A stretch of DNA of 64,000 bases from DOZZ01 sp963792655 (GTDB lineage: Bacteria > Acidobacteriota > Terriglobia > Bryobacterales > Bryobacteraceae), in the NCBI GenBank assembly GCA_963792655.1, contig CAWBWU010000001.1, positions 372,001-436,000 of the forward strand, given 5' to 3'. Positions 43,779 through 53,700 of the stretch are shown here, in pieces. The notes beneath the pieces are model-generated. The model saw only the letters and a list, made by a program, of their open reading frames with translations, had not been told where the DNA came from and made no database searches. Position 1 is the first letter of the stretch, and every line of letters begins with the position of its first letter. The position numbers and the translations under genes were made by a program.

Positions 43779-45461
43779 ATGACGGGATCGGGGCCACGGC
43801 CAACGGCGGAACTGTTAGTGATCGATCCCTCCGGTCATCGCACCAGCGTCAAGATCGAGACGATGCCGTTTCGCATCGGACGCCAGGCGGGCAACCAACT
43901 GGTGGTTCGCGACAGCCGCACGTCGCGCGTGCACGCTCAGATACTTCGCGAGAACGCCGCTTACGTCATCGAAGACATGCACAGCCGGCATGGGCTTTTT
44001 GTCAACGGCAAGCGCATCAACCGTCATCAACTTGCGGACGCGGATCGCATTGAGTTTGGCGTACCGGATTCGTTTCAACTCATCTTCAAGCCGAACGGCG
44101 CGCCGGCAGCGAACATCCCTGCTGCGCCAATGATGGCGCCGGGGCTCGATCTCGGCGAAAGCGCCAACGACTTAGGCAAGCTGAACGCGATGCTCGATGT
44201 TGCGCGTGCTGTGCAGAGTTCGTTCGGACTGGAAGACATCCTGGCCACCGTAGTCCGGGCGGCGCTCACCATCACGCACGCGGAACGCGGTTTCCTGTTG
44301 CTGCGTGACAAGAGCGGACTGCAGATGCGCTGTGCGCTCGATCGCAAGGGCCACCTCTTGCATGAAGACGATCTGCGCGTGCCGCTGTCGCTGATCAATC
44401 GCAGCCTGGAGCGGAGGCGCGAGTTGTTGTCGATGGTCTTCGATCCTGTGACTGCGGACCCCAACGGCACCGTGGCGGAACTCGAACTGCGCAGCGCACT
44501 TTGCATTCCGCTGCTCAAGCTGCGCCAGAGCGATATGAGCGCCACCAGTGTGATGTCCGCCGCGGGCGACACTGCGGGCGTTCTGTATCTGGATTCGCGC
44601 ACGCGGCAGCAGGATTTGGCGGAAGGGAATCGCGAGTTGCTGCAGACGCTTGCGCTCGAGGTCTCGACGATTCTGGAAAACGCCCGGCTGCTCGAAGAGG
44701 AGCGGCACAAGCAACGCTTCGAGCAGGAACTCGATCTGGCCCGCACCATCCAACAGAGTCTGCTGCCTGCGGAGTTGCCGCTGACCGGTTGGTTCCGGGC
44801 GGCCGGCACCAGCATCCCGTCACACCAGGTGGGCGGCGACTACTACGACGTGATGCACACCGGCCCCAACACCTGGGCTGTCGTTGTAGCCGATGTCGCC
44901 GGCAAGGGCGTCAGTTCGGCGTTGCTCGCATCGCTGTTGCAAGGCGCATTCCTGACGCTGTCCGACGATCCCGCGGTGCTCGCGTCCACCACTCAACGGA
45001 TGAATAACATTCTTTACGAGCGCACCGAAGGCGGCAAGTACGCGACGGTGTTTTCCGCGCTGTGCGGCCGCGACGGAATTCTGCGTTACATCAACGCCGG
45101 CCATTGCGCTCCGATTCTGATCGTCCCCGGAGAATCGTTGTCGTACCTGGAGACCACCGCGATGCCGGTCGGGCTGGTAGGCGACGCGGCGTTTGAGATG
45201 GAGACCGTGCGCTTAATTCCAGGCTCCAAGCTCGTGATCTATAGCGATGGCGTAACCGAGGCGCAGAACGCGGGCGGACGTTTCTTCGGGCGGCGAAGAC
45301 TGCGCGACGTGATCCTCGACCATGCGCGCGAGTCGTGCCAGGATCTGCACGACGCCATCCGTTCAGCGCTCGCGGAATTTACGGGCAACGCGCCGCAGTC
45401 GGACGACGTTACGCTGCTGACAATCGAGTACGCGCCTGCTGGTTTAACTGCCGCGCACTAA
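43779..45461 (+). CDS. FHA-GAF-SpoIIE (PP2C-type) phosphatase
   Basis: From ATG 43779 the protein has about 560 residues. An N-terminal FHA domain ('FRIGRQAGNQLVVRDSRTSRVHAQIL', 'DMHSRHGLFVNGKRI') is followed by a GAF domain (about 140-315: 'LEDILATVVRAALTITHAERGFLLLRDKSG' to 'LALEVSTILENARLLEEE') and a C-terminal SpoIIE phosphatase ('SHQVGGDYYDVM', 'VVADVAGKGVSSALLAS', 'YINAGHCAPILI', 'VIYSDGVTEAQ', 'DDVTLLTIEY'). FHA binds phosphothreonine, so it may read output of a Ser/Thr kinase such as that at 58.7-60.6 kb. Anti-sigma-antagonist dephosphorylation is the usual task of such phosphatases. Confidence 0.92.
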   Translation: MTGSGPRPTAELLVIDPSGHRTSVKIETMPFRIGRQAGNQLVVRDSRTSRVHAQILRENAAYVIEDMHSRHGLFVNGKRINRHQLADADRIEFGVPDSFQLIFKPNGAPAANIPAAPMMAPGLDLGESANDLGKLNAMLDVARAVQSSFGLEDILATVVRAALTITHAERGFLLLRDKSGLQMRCALDRKGHLLHEDDLRVPLSLINRSLERRRELLSMVFDPVTADPNGTVAELELRSALCIPLLKLRQSDMSATSVMSAAGDTAGVLYLDSRTRQQDLAEGNRELLQTLALEVSTILENARLLEEERHKQRFEQELDLARTIQQSLLPAELPLTGWFRAAGTSIPSHQVGGDYYDVMHTGPNTWAVVVADVAGKGVSSALLASLLQGAFLTLSDDPAVLASTTQRMNNILYERTEGGKYATVFSALCGRDGILRYINAGHCAPILIVPGESLSYLETTAMPVGLVGDAAFEMETVRLIPGSKLVIYSDGVTEAQNAGGRFFGRRRLRDVILDHARESCQDLHDAIRSALAEFTGNAPQSDDVTLLTIEYAPAGLTAAH

Positions 45462-47195
45462 CTGTTCCAGCTTGCGATTCCGTTCCGCCTCTGCACCAGT
45501 TGTCGTCGCCGCACGTGTTCCGAAAAACTTCGCTGGCCAGTCATCGGAGAGCGTCGCACTCTGGCTCAAGCGCCACGGCGGCGTGGTCCGGACCAGCGGC
45601 GCAGCCTCGCTCGCCTTTCCGTTCTGGACCAATACCCATGCGTACAAGGCACGCGCGACCGAATCGCCTGACGTATCCGCAATCTGCTTCCAGATCGGTT
45701 CGGCCAAACGATACTCACGGTTGAAGAGCAACTGGTAGCCTTGCGCTTCAGTGCGCCGCGACACGTTGCCGGGACCAGGGAAAAGCTGTTCGATGCGCTG
45801 ACTGAAGTCGCTCGCGTTCATAGGCTCGGCAAGCAATGTGATCAGAGGCGACATCACGTCCTGCTTCATGCCCATCGCTGCCTGGCGCCGCGCTTCATCG
45901 CGGTTGCCCATCTGCAGTTGCCACGCGGCCAGCCTGGTGTGCGCGAGCGACTGGAATGCCGGGCCGATGGCAAGCGTGCTGAACTTTTCGGCGACCTGAA
46001 TGGCTTGCGCGCGCCGCCCTGTTTCGAAAAGCCAATCGGCTTGAAACAAGGGCGCGAAGGGATCCTGGCGAGCTAGCCGTAGCTTGATGAACGCATCTTC
46101 GATCCCGTCGGCCTTTTTCAGATTGCCCTGCATCAACTCGCAAGCCGCGGCTTTCGCGAGTGACGTGGATTGATCGTTCGTCGCGGCAGTCTGAAATGCC
46201 TGCACATACGATTTGCCGGCTTCATCGTAATGGTTGAAAGCGAACTGCACGTCGCCCAGGGAGTCGAGCGCGTTGGCGGGTTCGAAGCCCAGCCGCTGAT
46301 ACTCTTTCATCTCCGCAACTGCTTTGGCTTCGTCGCCACTTGAGAGGTACGCGTACGCGATCTGGTTGTGCACATCGCCATCTTCGGGCGCCAGGTTACT
46401 CGCCTCTTTGTAGTGCGCGATGGCCTGAGGCGTCTTGTGCAGCGCGATCTCGGTATCCGCCAGAGATCGCAACATGATTGAGTTTGCCGGGTCCGCTTTG
46501 GTCAGTGCGGTCAAAGCTTCCAGGCGGCCTGCGGTATTGCCGTGAGCTTCCGCGATGCTGTCGTCGAGCATCGCGCGATCGACGGCCGTGAACTCACCTG
46601 CGTGCTGTTTGGCCATCTGCACGACGCGATCGAAGAGCGCGCCGTCGCGAGTTCCCAGGGCACTTTGAGCCCACGCGAGATACGCAGTGCCGAAGCTGGA
46701 ATCGAGTTGAGCAGCCTGCCCGAATTTCGCTGCGGCCGCTACTCCGTCGGGCGCCTCGATGCCATCCACAAAGCTGCGCAGCGCAGTGGCATTGTTCGTT
46801 GGCGGACGCTGCGCCGGCAACCCGAGCGATTGTGCCAACTGTGCGCTGAGCTGCGGCAGTTCATTCATGGGCCCGGTGACATGCGCTTGCCGCGTCATGT
46901 GCATGCTGCGGGCGTTTAACATCACGGCCCAAATCTGAATTTGTCCACCGGTCTCTACGTAATAGCCGCTCACTACCTGGGTAGCGTGGCTGCGCAGCGC
47001 GTTGTTCAAGCCGTACGAAACGCCGGGGATCGGCGCAAGCCCAAGATTGGCAACGCTTTGCGCCCGATGCAACTCTGCGACGTCCAGAACGTGCATCCCG
47101 GGCGAGGGACGCACCGCTCCCGCGAGACTAATCTGGATGCCGCGGCCGGCCCAATCCGCAGCCGGCGTGCCGGAGAAGTTTTCGAAGCGAAGCAC
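45444..47195 (-). CDS. TPR-repeat protein, probable lipoprotein with unresolved start
   Basis: The supported frame from GTG 47195 has 583 residues: a TolB/FlgO-like N-terminal module ('VLRFENFSGTPAADWAGRGIQISLAGAV') followed by a long run of TPR-like helices ('PQAIAHYKEASNLAPEDGDVHNQIAYAYLSSGDEAKAVAEMKEY' and similar). The same frame stays open upstream and reads a lipobox, 'ALGALLLLAGCAKKVAGPEQ' with the cysteine codon at 47231, but no ATG, GTG or TTG precedes it before the upstream gene. The true start may be hidden by a base error or be non-standard. It probably follows the 47.3-48.0 kb TPR gene in one operon. Confidence 0.75.
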   Translation of the reverse strand: MLRFENFSGTPAADWAGRGIQISLAGAVRPSPGMHVLDVAELHRAQSVANLGLAPIPGVSYGLNNALRSHATQVVSGYYVETGGQIQIWAVMLNARSMHMTRQAHVTGPMNELPQLSAQLAQSLGLPAQRPPTNNATALRSFVDGIEAPDGVAAAAKFGQAAQLDSSFGTAYLAWAQSALGTRDGALFDRVVQMAKQHAGEFTAVDRAMLDDSIAEAHGNTAGRLEALTALTKADPANSIMLRSLADTEIALHKTPQAIAHYKEASNLAPEDGDVHNQIAYAYLSSGDEAKAVAEMKEYQRLGFEPANALDSLGDVQFAFNHYDEAGKSYVQAFQTAATNDQSTSLAKAAACELMQGNLKKADGIEDAFIKLRLARQDPFAPLFQADWLFETGRRAQAIQVAEKFSTLAIGPAFQSLAHTRLAAWQLQMGNRDEARRQAAMGMKQDVMSPLITLLAEPMNASDFSQRIEQLFPGPGNVSRRTEAQGYQLLFNREYRLAEPIWKQIADTSGDSVARALYAWVLVQNGKASEAAPLVRTTPPWRLSQSATLSDDWPAKFFGTRAATTTGAEAERNRKLEQLVRGS

Positions 47196-47263
47196 AGCAA
47201 CCTGCTCGGGGCCCGCGACTTTCTTCGCGCAACCCGCCAGCAGGAGCAGAGCGCCCAGAGCGG

Positions 47264-47992
47264 TTACAACTTGCGCGGTTCGTAGACCATCAATTGCTGA
47301 AATTCGGCGTTGACGCGCAATGTTGTGAATTCCGGTTCCTCCAGAAACTTCTTGCGCTCGTCAAAACCTTCTTCGAGCGCCTTGCGAATATACTCTAGCG
47401 CACGATCGTTCATGCCCGCCTTGGCATACGTCCGCGCCAGGTAATAGTGAAAGCGCGCGCGGTCGGCCACGTTGTGGTCCTGCAGGATCACGCCGTAGTG
47501 ATTGTGATGATCGAACACTTCCGGGTCGATCGCCAGTGCCTTCTGGTATGCATCGGCAGCCCGTTTATAATCGCGCCTGGCGAAGTACGCCGTGCCGAGA
47601 TTGCTAAAGATCGAGGCCGACTCGGGGGAGAGGCGCAGGGCTCGCTTGTAGTTCTTGATCGCCCGCCGGTAATCTTTCTGGGCATAGAAGATGGTGCCGA
47701 GGTTGTTGACGGCCTCCGCGTAAGAGGGCTCCATCTTCATCGCCTTCATATAGCTGCGGCGCGCTGCGCCAAGATCCTGCAACTGGTGATAAGCGATGCC
47801 GAGCTTGTTGGAAATCACCGCGGAATCAGGCGCTTCGCGGTATTTGTCGATTGCCTCGCGATACATCTTGCGCGCCATGAAGATGTCGGCACGCTGTTCG
47901 GGGGGAAGGGGATTCTGGGGCGCAGCACTAGGCGCCGCTCCCCAAAGAGCACACGCGCCAACGCTGAGTATGATAAGTCGGATGGAAACCAT
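47264..47992 (-). CDS. Secreted TPR-repeat protein
   Basis: The 242-residue protein has a signal peptide (MVSIRLIILSVGACALWGAAPSAA) and five or so TPR units: 'AVISNKLGIAYHQLQDLGAARRSYMKAMKMEPSYA', 'EAVNNLGTIFYAQKDYRRAIKNYKRALRLSPES', 'ASIFSNLGTAYFARRDYKRAADAYQKALAIDPEV' and 'ARTYAKAGMNDRALEYIRKALEEGF'. Such proteins scaffold complexes in the periplasm. The ATG has a perfect GGAGG ribosome-binding site. It lies 82 bases after the class A PBP gene and may be regulated separately. Confidence 0.85.
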   Translation of the reverse strand: MVSIRLIILSVGACALWGAAPSAAPQNPLPPEQRADIFMARKMYREAIDKYREAPDSAVISNKLGIAYHQLQDLGAARRSYMKAMKMEPSYAEAVNNLGTIFYAQKDYRRAIKNYKRALRLSPESASIFSNLGTAYFARRDYKRAADAYQKALAIDPEVFDHHNHYGVILQDHNVADRARFHYYLARTYAKAGMNDRALEYIRKALEEGFDERKKFLEEPEFTTLRVNAEFQQLMVYEPRKL

Positions 47993-48073
47993 CAGGCCTC
48001 CTTTGGGTGCTATTAAAGCACAAACGGAAGCCGTCGTCGCTCCCCTGCGAGCTGCAAGGGTATCGGGCCGCTC

Positions 48074-50647
48074 TTAGCGCCGGCCGAAGATCTTACCGAA
48101 GAAGCCCTTCTTTTTCTTCGGCGGGTCGCCCGTGTCGTTACTCGCATACTGCGGCGCATCATTCGCGATGCGCGCGTCTCGCGGCGGCGGCAGCAAGTCG
48201 TCGGTTGACTGTTTCGGCTGCGGAGCAGGGCGTTGGGTCAATGGGCGAGAAGAGTTCGGGGACGGAACCACGGTGGGCGATGCATCCCATCCGGAGACGG
48301 TTGTCGAGTTAGTGTCACTCCCGTCACATTGATCAAGCGGACAATGGCTGACCGGTTCTGTGCCGGCGATGAAGTACTCGGTGCGGCGGTTGGTGGTCAT
48401 CATGTCCGGCGGCTGGCCGGTAGCGGCATCGATCTGCATCGACACCACGCCGTCCGGAACCGGAAACTCGTGCGCGTCTCGATACTCGCGAAACTGCAGC
48501 GCCTTCTTCATGAAGTCCGCCCAGATGGGGAGAGCCGAGTGCGCGCCTTCGAGATTGAGCTGGCTGTTATCGTCAAAGCCAACCCACACGATGCACAACA
48601 GGTGCGAGGTGAAACCGGCAAACCAGCCATCGTGCGAGGTGCCTGTCTTCCCCGCTGCCGGAACCGTAAAGCCCCGCGAGCGGACCGCCGCGGCAGTTCC
48701 CGTTCGCAGTACTTCTTCGAGCATGCTGACCGTCAGAAAGTTCACGCGGCGGTCCAGAACCGGATGCGTCTCGGGCCGCTGTGAGTACATCTCGGCGCCG
48801 CCTTGCTCGCGCACAGCGATCCAGAAACGTCGGCTTCACGTAAACGCCGTCATTCGCGAAAACTGTGTATGCGCCGGCCATTTCGAGCGGCGTCGCTTCA
48901 TAAGACCCGATGGCCATCGACGGCGTGGGCCGCACATCTTCGTTGATTCCGGCGCGATGGGCCAGGTTGACGACGTTGCCGTAACCCACCATCTCGGCAA
49001 CTTTGATGGTCGCGACGTTGAGCGATTTCGCCAGCGCCTTGCGCAGCGTAACGGTACCCAGAAATTCGTGCTCGAAGTTGCCCGGCGAGTACGGCTTGTT
49101 ATCGAACATGAACGTCGTCGGTTCATCGACCACAGTCGTGGCGGGCGTGAGCGTGCGCGAGGAACCGCCGAGCGCGGAATTCATCGCCGCGGCATAGACG
49201 AACGGCTTGAAGATCGAACCCGGCTGCCGTTTTGCGAGCACATGATTCAGTTGGCTCTGAGCCATAGTTACGGCCGCCCACCAGCGCTTTGATCTCTCCC
49301 GTATGCGGGTCAAGCACCACCATCGCGACCTGCGCCTCTTTAACCGGCGCGTCTTGCGATGCTTCTGTTTCGCGATCAGTTCATCGACAAGCTGCATGCC
49401 GCTCTTCACGGCATCGTTCGCGGCGCGCTGCAGGCGCGGGTCGAGCGAAGTGTAGATGCGATAGCTCTGCGTTTGGAAGTCGTAGTTCTCAAAGCGGGTC
49501 TGCAGTTCGTCGTTGACCATGTCGACAAAGTACGGAGCGTCGCCCGTACCGCCGCCGGCTGCAGACATCTTGAGCGGCGTGTCGACCGCAATGGCGTACT
49601 CGCGATCCGTGATGAAGCCGTTCTGCCGCATCTCCTGGAGCACTACGTTGCGGCGGTCGCGTACACGGTCCGGGTGGCGAAACGGGTTGTAGTAGCTCGC
49701 GCCGCGCAACATTCCGGCCAGCGTGGCAGCCTCGCGATCGAGAGGTGTTGCAGATCTTTGCCGAAGTAAGCCTCCGCGGCTTCGCCAAAGCCGCGAATCG
49801 TAAAGCTGCCGCGGCGGCCCAGATCGATCTCGTTGCAGTACATCTCGAAGATCTCTTCCTTCGAGAGCTTCTGCTCCAATTGCAGCGTGATCATCAGCTC
49901 AGCGACCTTGCGCTTCCAGTTGCGATCCGTGGTCAGGAAGATGCCGCGTGCGAGCTGCTGGCTGATGGTTGACGCGCCTTGCTTGTTTTTGCGTTCCTTG
50001 ATGTCCACCAGCGCGGCGCGCATGATGCCGATCGGGTCGAAACCGGCGTGTTGAAAGAATCGCCGGTCTTCGGCGGAGAGTACGGCGTGCAACAACACCG
50101 GTGGGATGTCCGAGTACTTCACGATGCGCCGCTTCTCGCGATTGCGATCGTAGAGGTTGGTCATCAACTGCGGTTCGAGTTTGTACTCACTGCGCTCCGT
50201 GTTGTCACGCAGCGAAACGATTTTCGAAATCTTCGCGCCGTTGAATCGAATCGTTCCGGCTTCCTGGCTGAAGTACGATTCGGCGCCGGGGAACACCAGA
50301 ATTTCGTTGCCACGCAGTTCGTAATAGCCGAGCGTGTTATTGCGCGATTCCGTGTACCCGGCCTTGCGCAGCGACGTTTCTATGTCGGCAGCAGTGATCG
50401 CTTCGCCCACCCCGACGGAGATCGGCGCGGCGTAAATTCGCGACGTAGCCGTGAAGGGACCGCCGCGCAGTTTAGCGTCGATAACCTTCGCGTAGCTGAT
50501 GTAAAAGTAAGTGAAGACCGAGATCGCCGCGACACCGATAATTACAATCAGCGCGAGCAGAATCTTGCCCCACTTGCTCATGAAAAAACGCACAGCGCGG
50601 GCCTCTCGCGGCACACGCACGCGCGTTCTTTTTCGGGGGGCTTCCAC
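48074..50647 (-). CDS. mrcA: Class A penicillin-binding protein (PBP1A type), four frameshifts
   Basis: The gene encodes one bifunctional wall polymerase of about 857 residues when corrected. Order: a membrane anchor ('KILLALIVIIGVAAISVFTYFY'), GT51 transglycosylase ('SAEDRRFFQHAGFD', 'QGASTISQQLARGIFL', 'EMYCNEIDLG'), then a transpeptidase with SxxK in 'RQPGSIFKPF', SxN in 'KSLNVAT' and 'AGKTGTSHDGWFAG'. It ends in a proline-rich and basic tail (PKKKKGFFGKIFG). The frame is broken at about 49738-49744 (one base missing), 49368-49370 (one A missing from an A-run), 49258-49264 (one extra) and 48819-48823 (one extra). Each shift joins conserved sequence perfectly. The GTG start is at 50647. Confidence 0.88.
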
Positions 50648-50731
50648 GAGGCTATTCTCTCATGGGGGTTAAAACGAATTGCGCGCGGTTAGGGCGCCTG
50701 AACGCCGGAAAATCACAGCGCTCGGCGCTAT

Positions 50732-50769
50732 GGCCAGACCGGGATAGCAAAAACTACCCAGGTCTGGCC
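50732..50769 (-). terminator. Hairpin downstream of the TonB receptor gene
   Basis: Arms GGCCAGACC (50732-50740) and GGTCTGGCC (50761-50769) pair perfectly. Three further pairs inside the arms (GGG/CCC) form if one base is bulged. It begins 20 bases beyond the receptor stop. There is no U-run after it, so termination may be weak or Rho-assisted. Confidence 0.5.
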
Positions 50770-50788
50770 GCGTTGTGGTGCCCGAGGA

Positions 50789-53700
50789 TTAGAAGTACAG
50801 TTTGAGCGCGAACTGGAGCTGCCGTGGTGTGTTCAGCAGGTCCGAAGATCCACCCGTTAACCGCCCGAACGTGGAATCCTGCAAATTGGTCGAGCCAGTG
50901 CCGAAGCGGACGCGATTGAAAGCGTTGAACGCCTCCCCTCGGAACTCGAGTCTGACTTGCTCGCGGATCGGGATTGCCTTGGCGACTGAAAAGTTCTCAT
51001 TCAGATTGGGGAACTGACGCACCTTCGGGTTGTACCTGGTGGCGTTTCCGATGCCGTGGAACAGGCTTTGATCCGGGTAGGGGCCAGCAGTCGATCCCTT
51101 CACGTAGGGAACAAGGAAGGTGTCAACGGCGGGATCGAAATGATCGCCCTTGGTCGGAGCGCGCCACCCATCATAAGAAGTGATGAATGGGACGTTGCGC
51201 CCACCAAAGATGTTTTGCGCCACCGAAGTTGAAAGGGCGATAGGCTGGCCGCTGGAATAGTAGTTCGTGCTGCTCACGCGCCAGTTACCCAGCACTGCCG
51301 ATCCAATGCCACCGGACAGGAAGCGCTTGCCCTTACCGAACGGAAGATCATATACGATTCCCGCTTTGAAGTTATGCGTGACGTCGTACTGTCCAATTGA
51401 TTTCTCCAGGCCACGGTTGTATTGGTCTGCCGCTTGCGATCCGAACCAATAGCTATCCGAATCCGTCAACAGTTTCGAGAAGACATAGGAAGTTTGGAAA
51501 GTAAGTCCCGAACCATAGCGTTTCTCCAGACGGACGACTGCGGCATGGTAAGTAGAGTGGCCGCTATGGTCACCCCCGCCGGCGGCAGTGTCGATGTTCT
51601 GGTACTGCGGATAAGGACGGAGTGCCTGGCCCACGGTGCCCTTGAATCCCGGGAACGGCGACACGATCCCGGCAGCGATCGCTTGCGGGCTGTTATAAGC
51701 CAGACCCAGGAAGGACGAGCCATACTGATTGAGATATGTCGTCGGTACCTGGTTGTAGTTCAGGAGTCCCGTTTGTAAATGCGCACCCATCACGCCGTTG
51801 TAAGAAACTTCAAAGACCAGCGACGAACTAAGCTGCCGTTGGATTGACAGGTTGAAGTTGTAATCCGTGGGCGGCCGAGTTGCTTCTTGCCCTTGATACC
51901 ACGGAATGGAGTTACCGTTCGCGCGTGACGGGTCGATGAACGGCGGCGCGGCCCATGCGGGGAAGCCCTGGCTCAAAATGAACGTAGGCGTTAAGCCGTT
52001 GTTCGAGTTCGGAAACGACGGAGAACTAGTGAAACCTAATTGATGGGTAGAGCCGCTGACGGTCTGAATCGGGCCGTAAGAGATACCGGCACCCCCACGA
52101 ATCACTGTCTTCTCGTTCCAGGAGTAAGCGAATCCGAAGCGCGGGCCGAAAGCATGATAGTAGGAGTCGGCTAAGTCGCGTGAACCCTGGCGGCCGGCAC
52201 CGGAACCAGCAAAGATGAGTGCGCCCAAACGGCCGCCCGCGCCCGGATTAGGCGTAGTCGGCGAGAAGTCGCTCATCCGGTCATCCTGGAATACGGGAGG
52301 CAGTTGTGTCTCCCAGCGCAAGCCAATATTAAGTGTCAGTTTCTGATTGACGCGCCAGTCATCCTGCACAAAGCCCGCGAAGTACTTCCATTGCTGGCCG
52401 ATGAAGCGGACGGTGTCAAGGTTCCCGCTATCGGCATAACCAAGCAGGAATGACGCAAAAGGATTGCCGCCGGCCGTCTGATCGGACCCACCAGGCACGC
52501 CCGTCTCCTTGAAGCTGAAGTTCGCGCAACCGGACACGCACTGCCGGCCAAAGCCGTTGTAATGCGTGATCTGATACATCCCGCCGACTTTGTAAGAATG
52601 TTTGCCGCGAATAATGCTCAGGTCGTCGTTGAACGCAACCACCAGATTTTCAGAGCCGTTGTTTGCCTGGCCGCCGATTCGGTTTTCGTTGCCGTTACCG
52701 GTTTGGAAGAAGTAATTGTTGCTAAAGGTGAAGTTAGCAAGGTTCTGGTTGCAATCCGGCACGTTCCCCAGGCAAAGCTTATCCTTCCAGTTATTCGTTG
52801 CCTGGATTGGATCGTGGCTCTGCCGCCAATTGTTTCCACCAGCGTAGAAATGGTTGAACACGGTCGGTGAAAACGTGTGGTCGTAGCTGGCGCGCAGAAC
52901 ATCGCTATTCTGGAGCAGGTTGTTATAGTCAGTCCAAAGTCCAGGCAGTGTAGCCGGACCTTCCGGACCCGGGGCCAGCGAACCGCGGCTATACAGATAC
53001 AGACCGGAGATGCGATCTTTTTCAGAGAAGATATGGTCGCCCTTGACGCTCAGCTTGTTCTGCGGCGCCACTTGTGAGCCGTTGGAAATAACAAAGTTGT
53101 TTGCCACGTAGCCGACTGTTCCAGGGAGCGCACCGGTGTTGGGCTTCAGCGCATTGCTGCCTGTGAAGATCGCCAGAGCTTTGACTGCCTGAGGGTCGAA
53201 CAAACTCATTGGGATCTTATTGCCCGGGAATACTGTTCGCGTAAAAGTTCCGTCGGCGTTGGCGACCTGGGTAGTAGGGTTGTAAATCGGAATTTGCTTG
53301 CCGTTCTTATCCACCCAGTTACTGAAGTCACCTTGATACATCTCAGGTGTGGGTACGGTCGAGATGATACCGGTCGCGCCAGTCCGGTTGCGGAATCCCT
53401 CGTAGGCAGTAAAGAAGAAGGTCTTGTTTCTGCCGTGATACAGCTTCGGAATATACACAGGGCCGCCCACACTGAAGCCGAAATCGTGCTGCTTATAAAT
53501 CGGCCGCGGCAGACCTTTTGAGTTATTGAAGAAGTTGTTTGCGTCCAGGGCATTGTTGCGTAGAAACTCATACGCGGTGCCATGAAGGTTGTTCGTGCCG
53601 GACTTCGATACGAACGTCATGACACCACCACCAGCATGCCCATATTCAGCCTTAAACCCGTTCGTGTCGACAGTGAATTCGGTAATTGCCTCGAGGGAAG

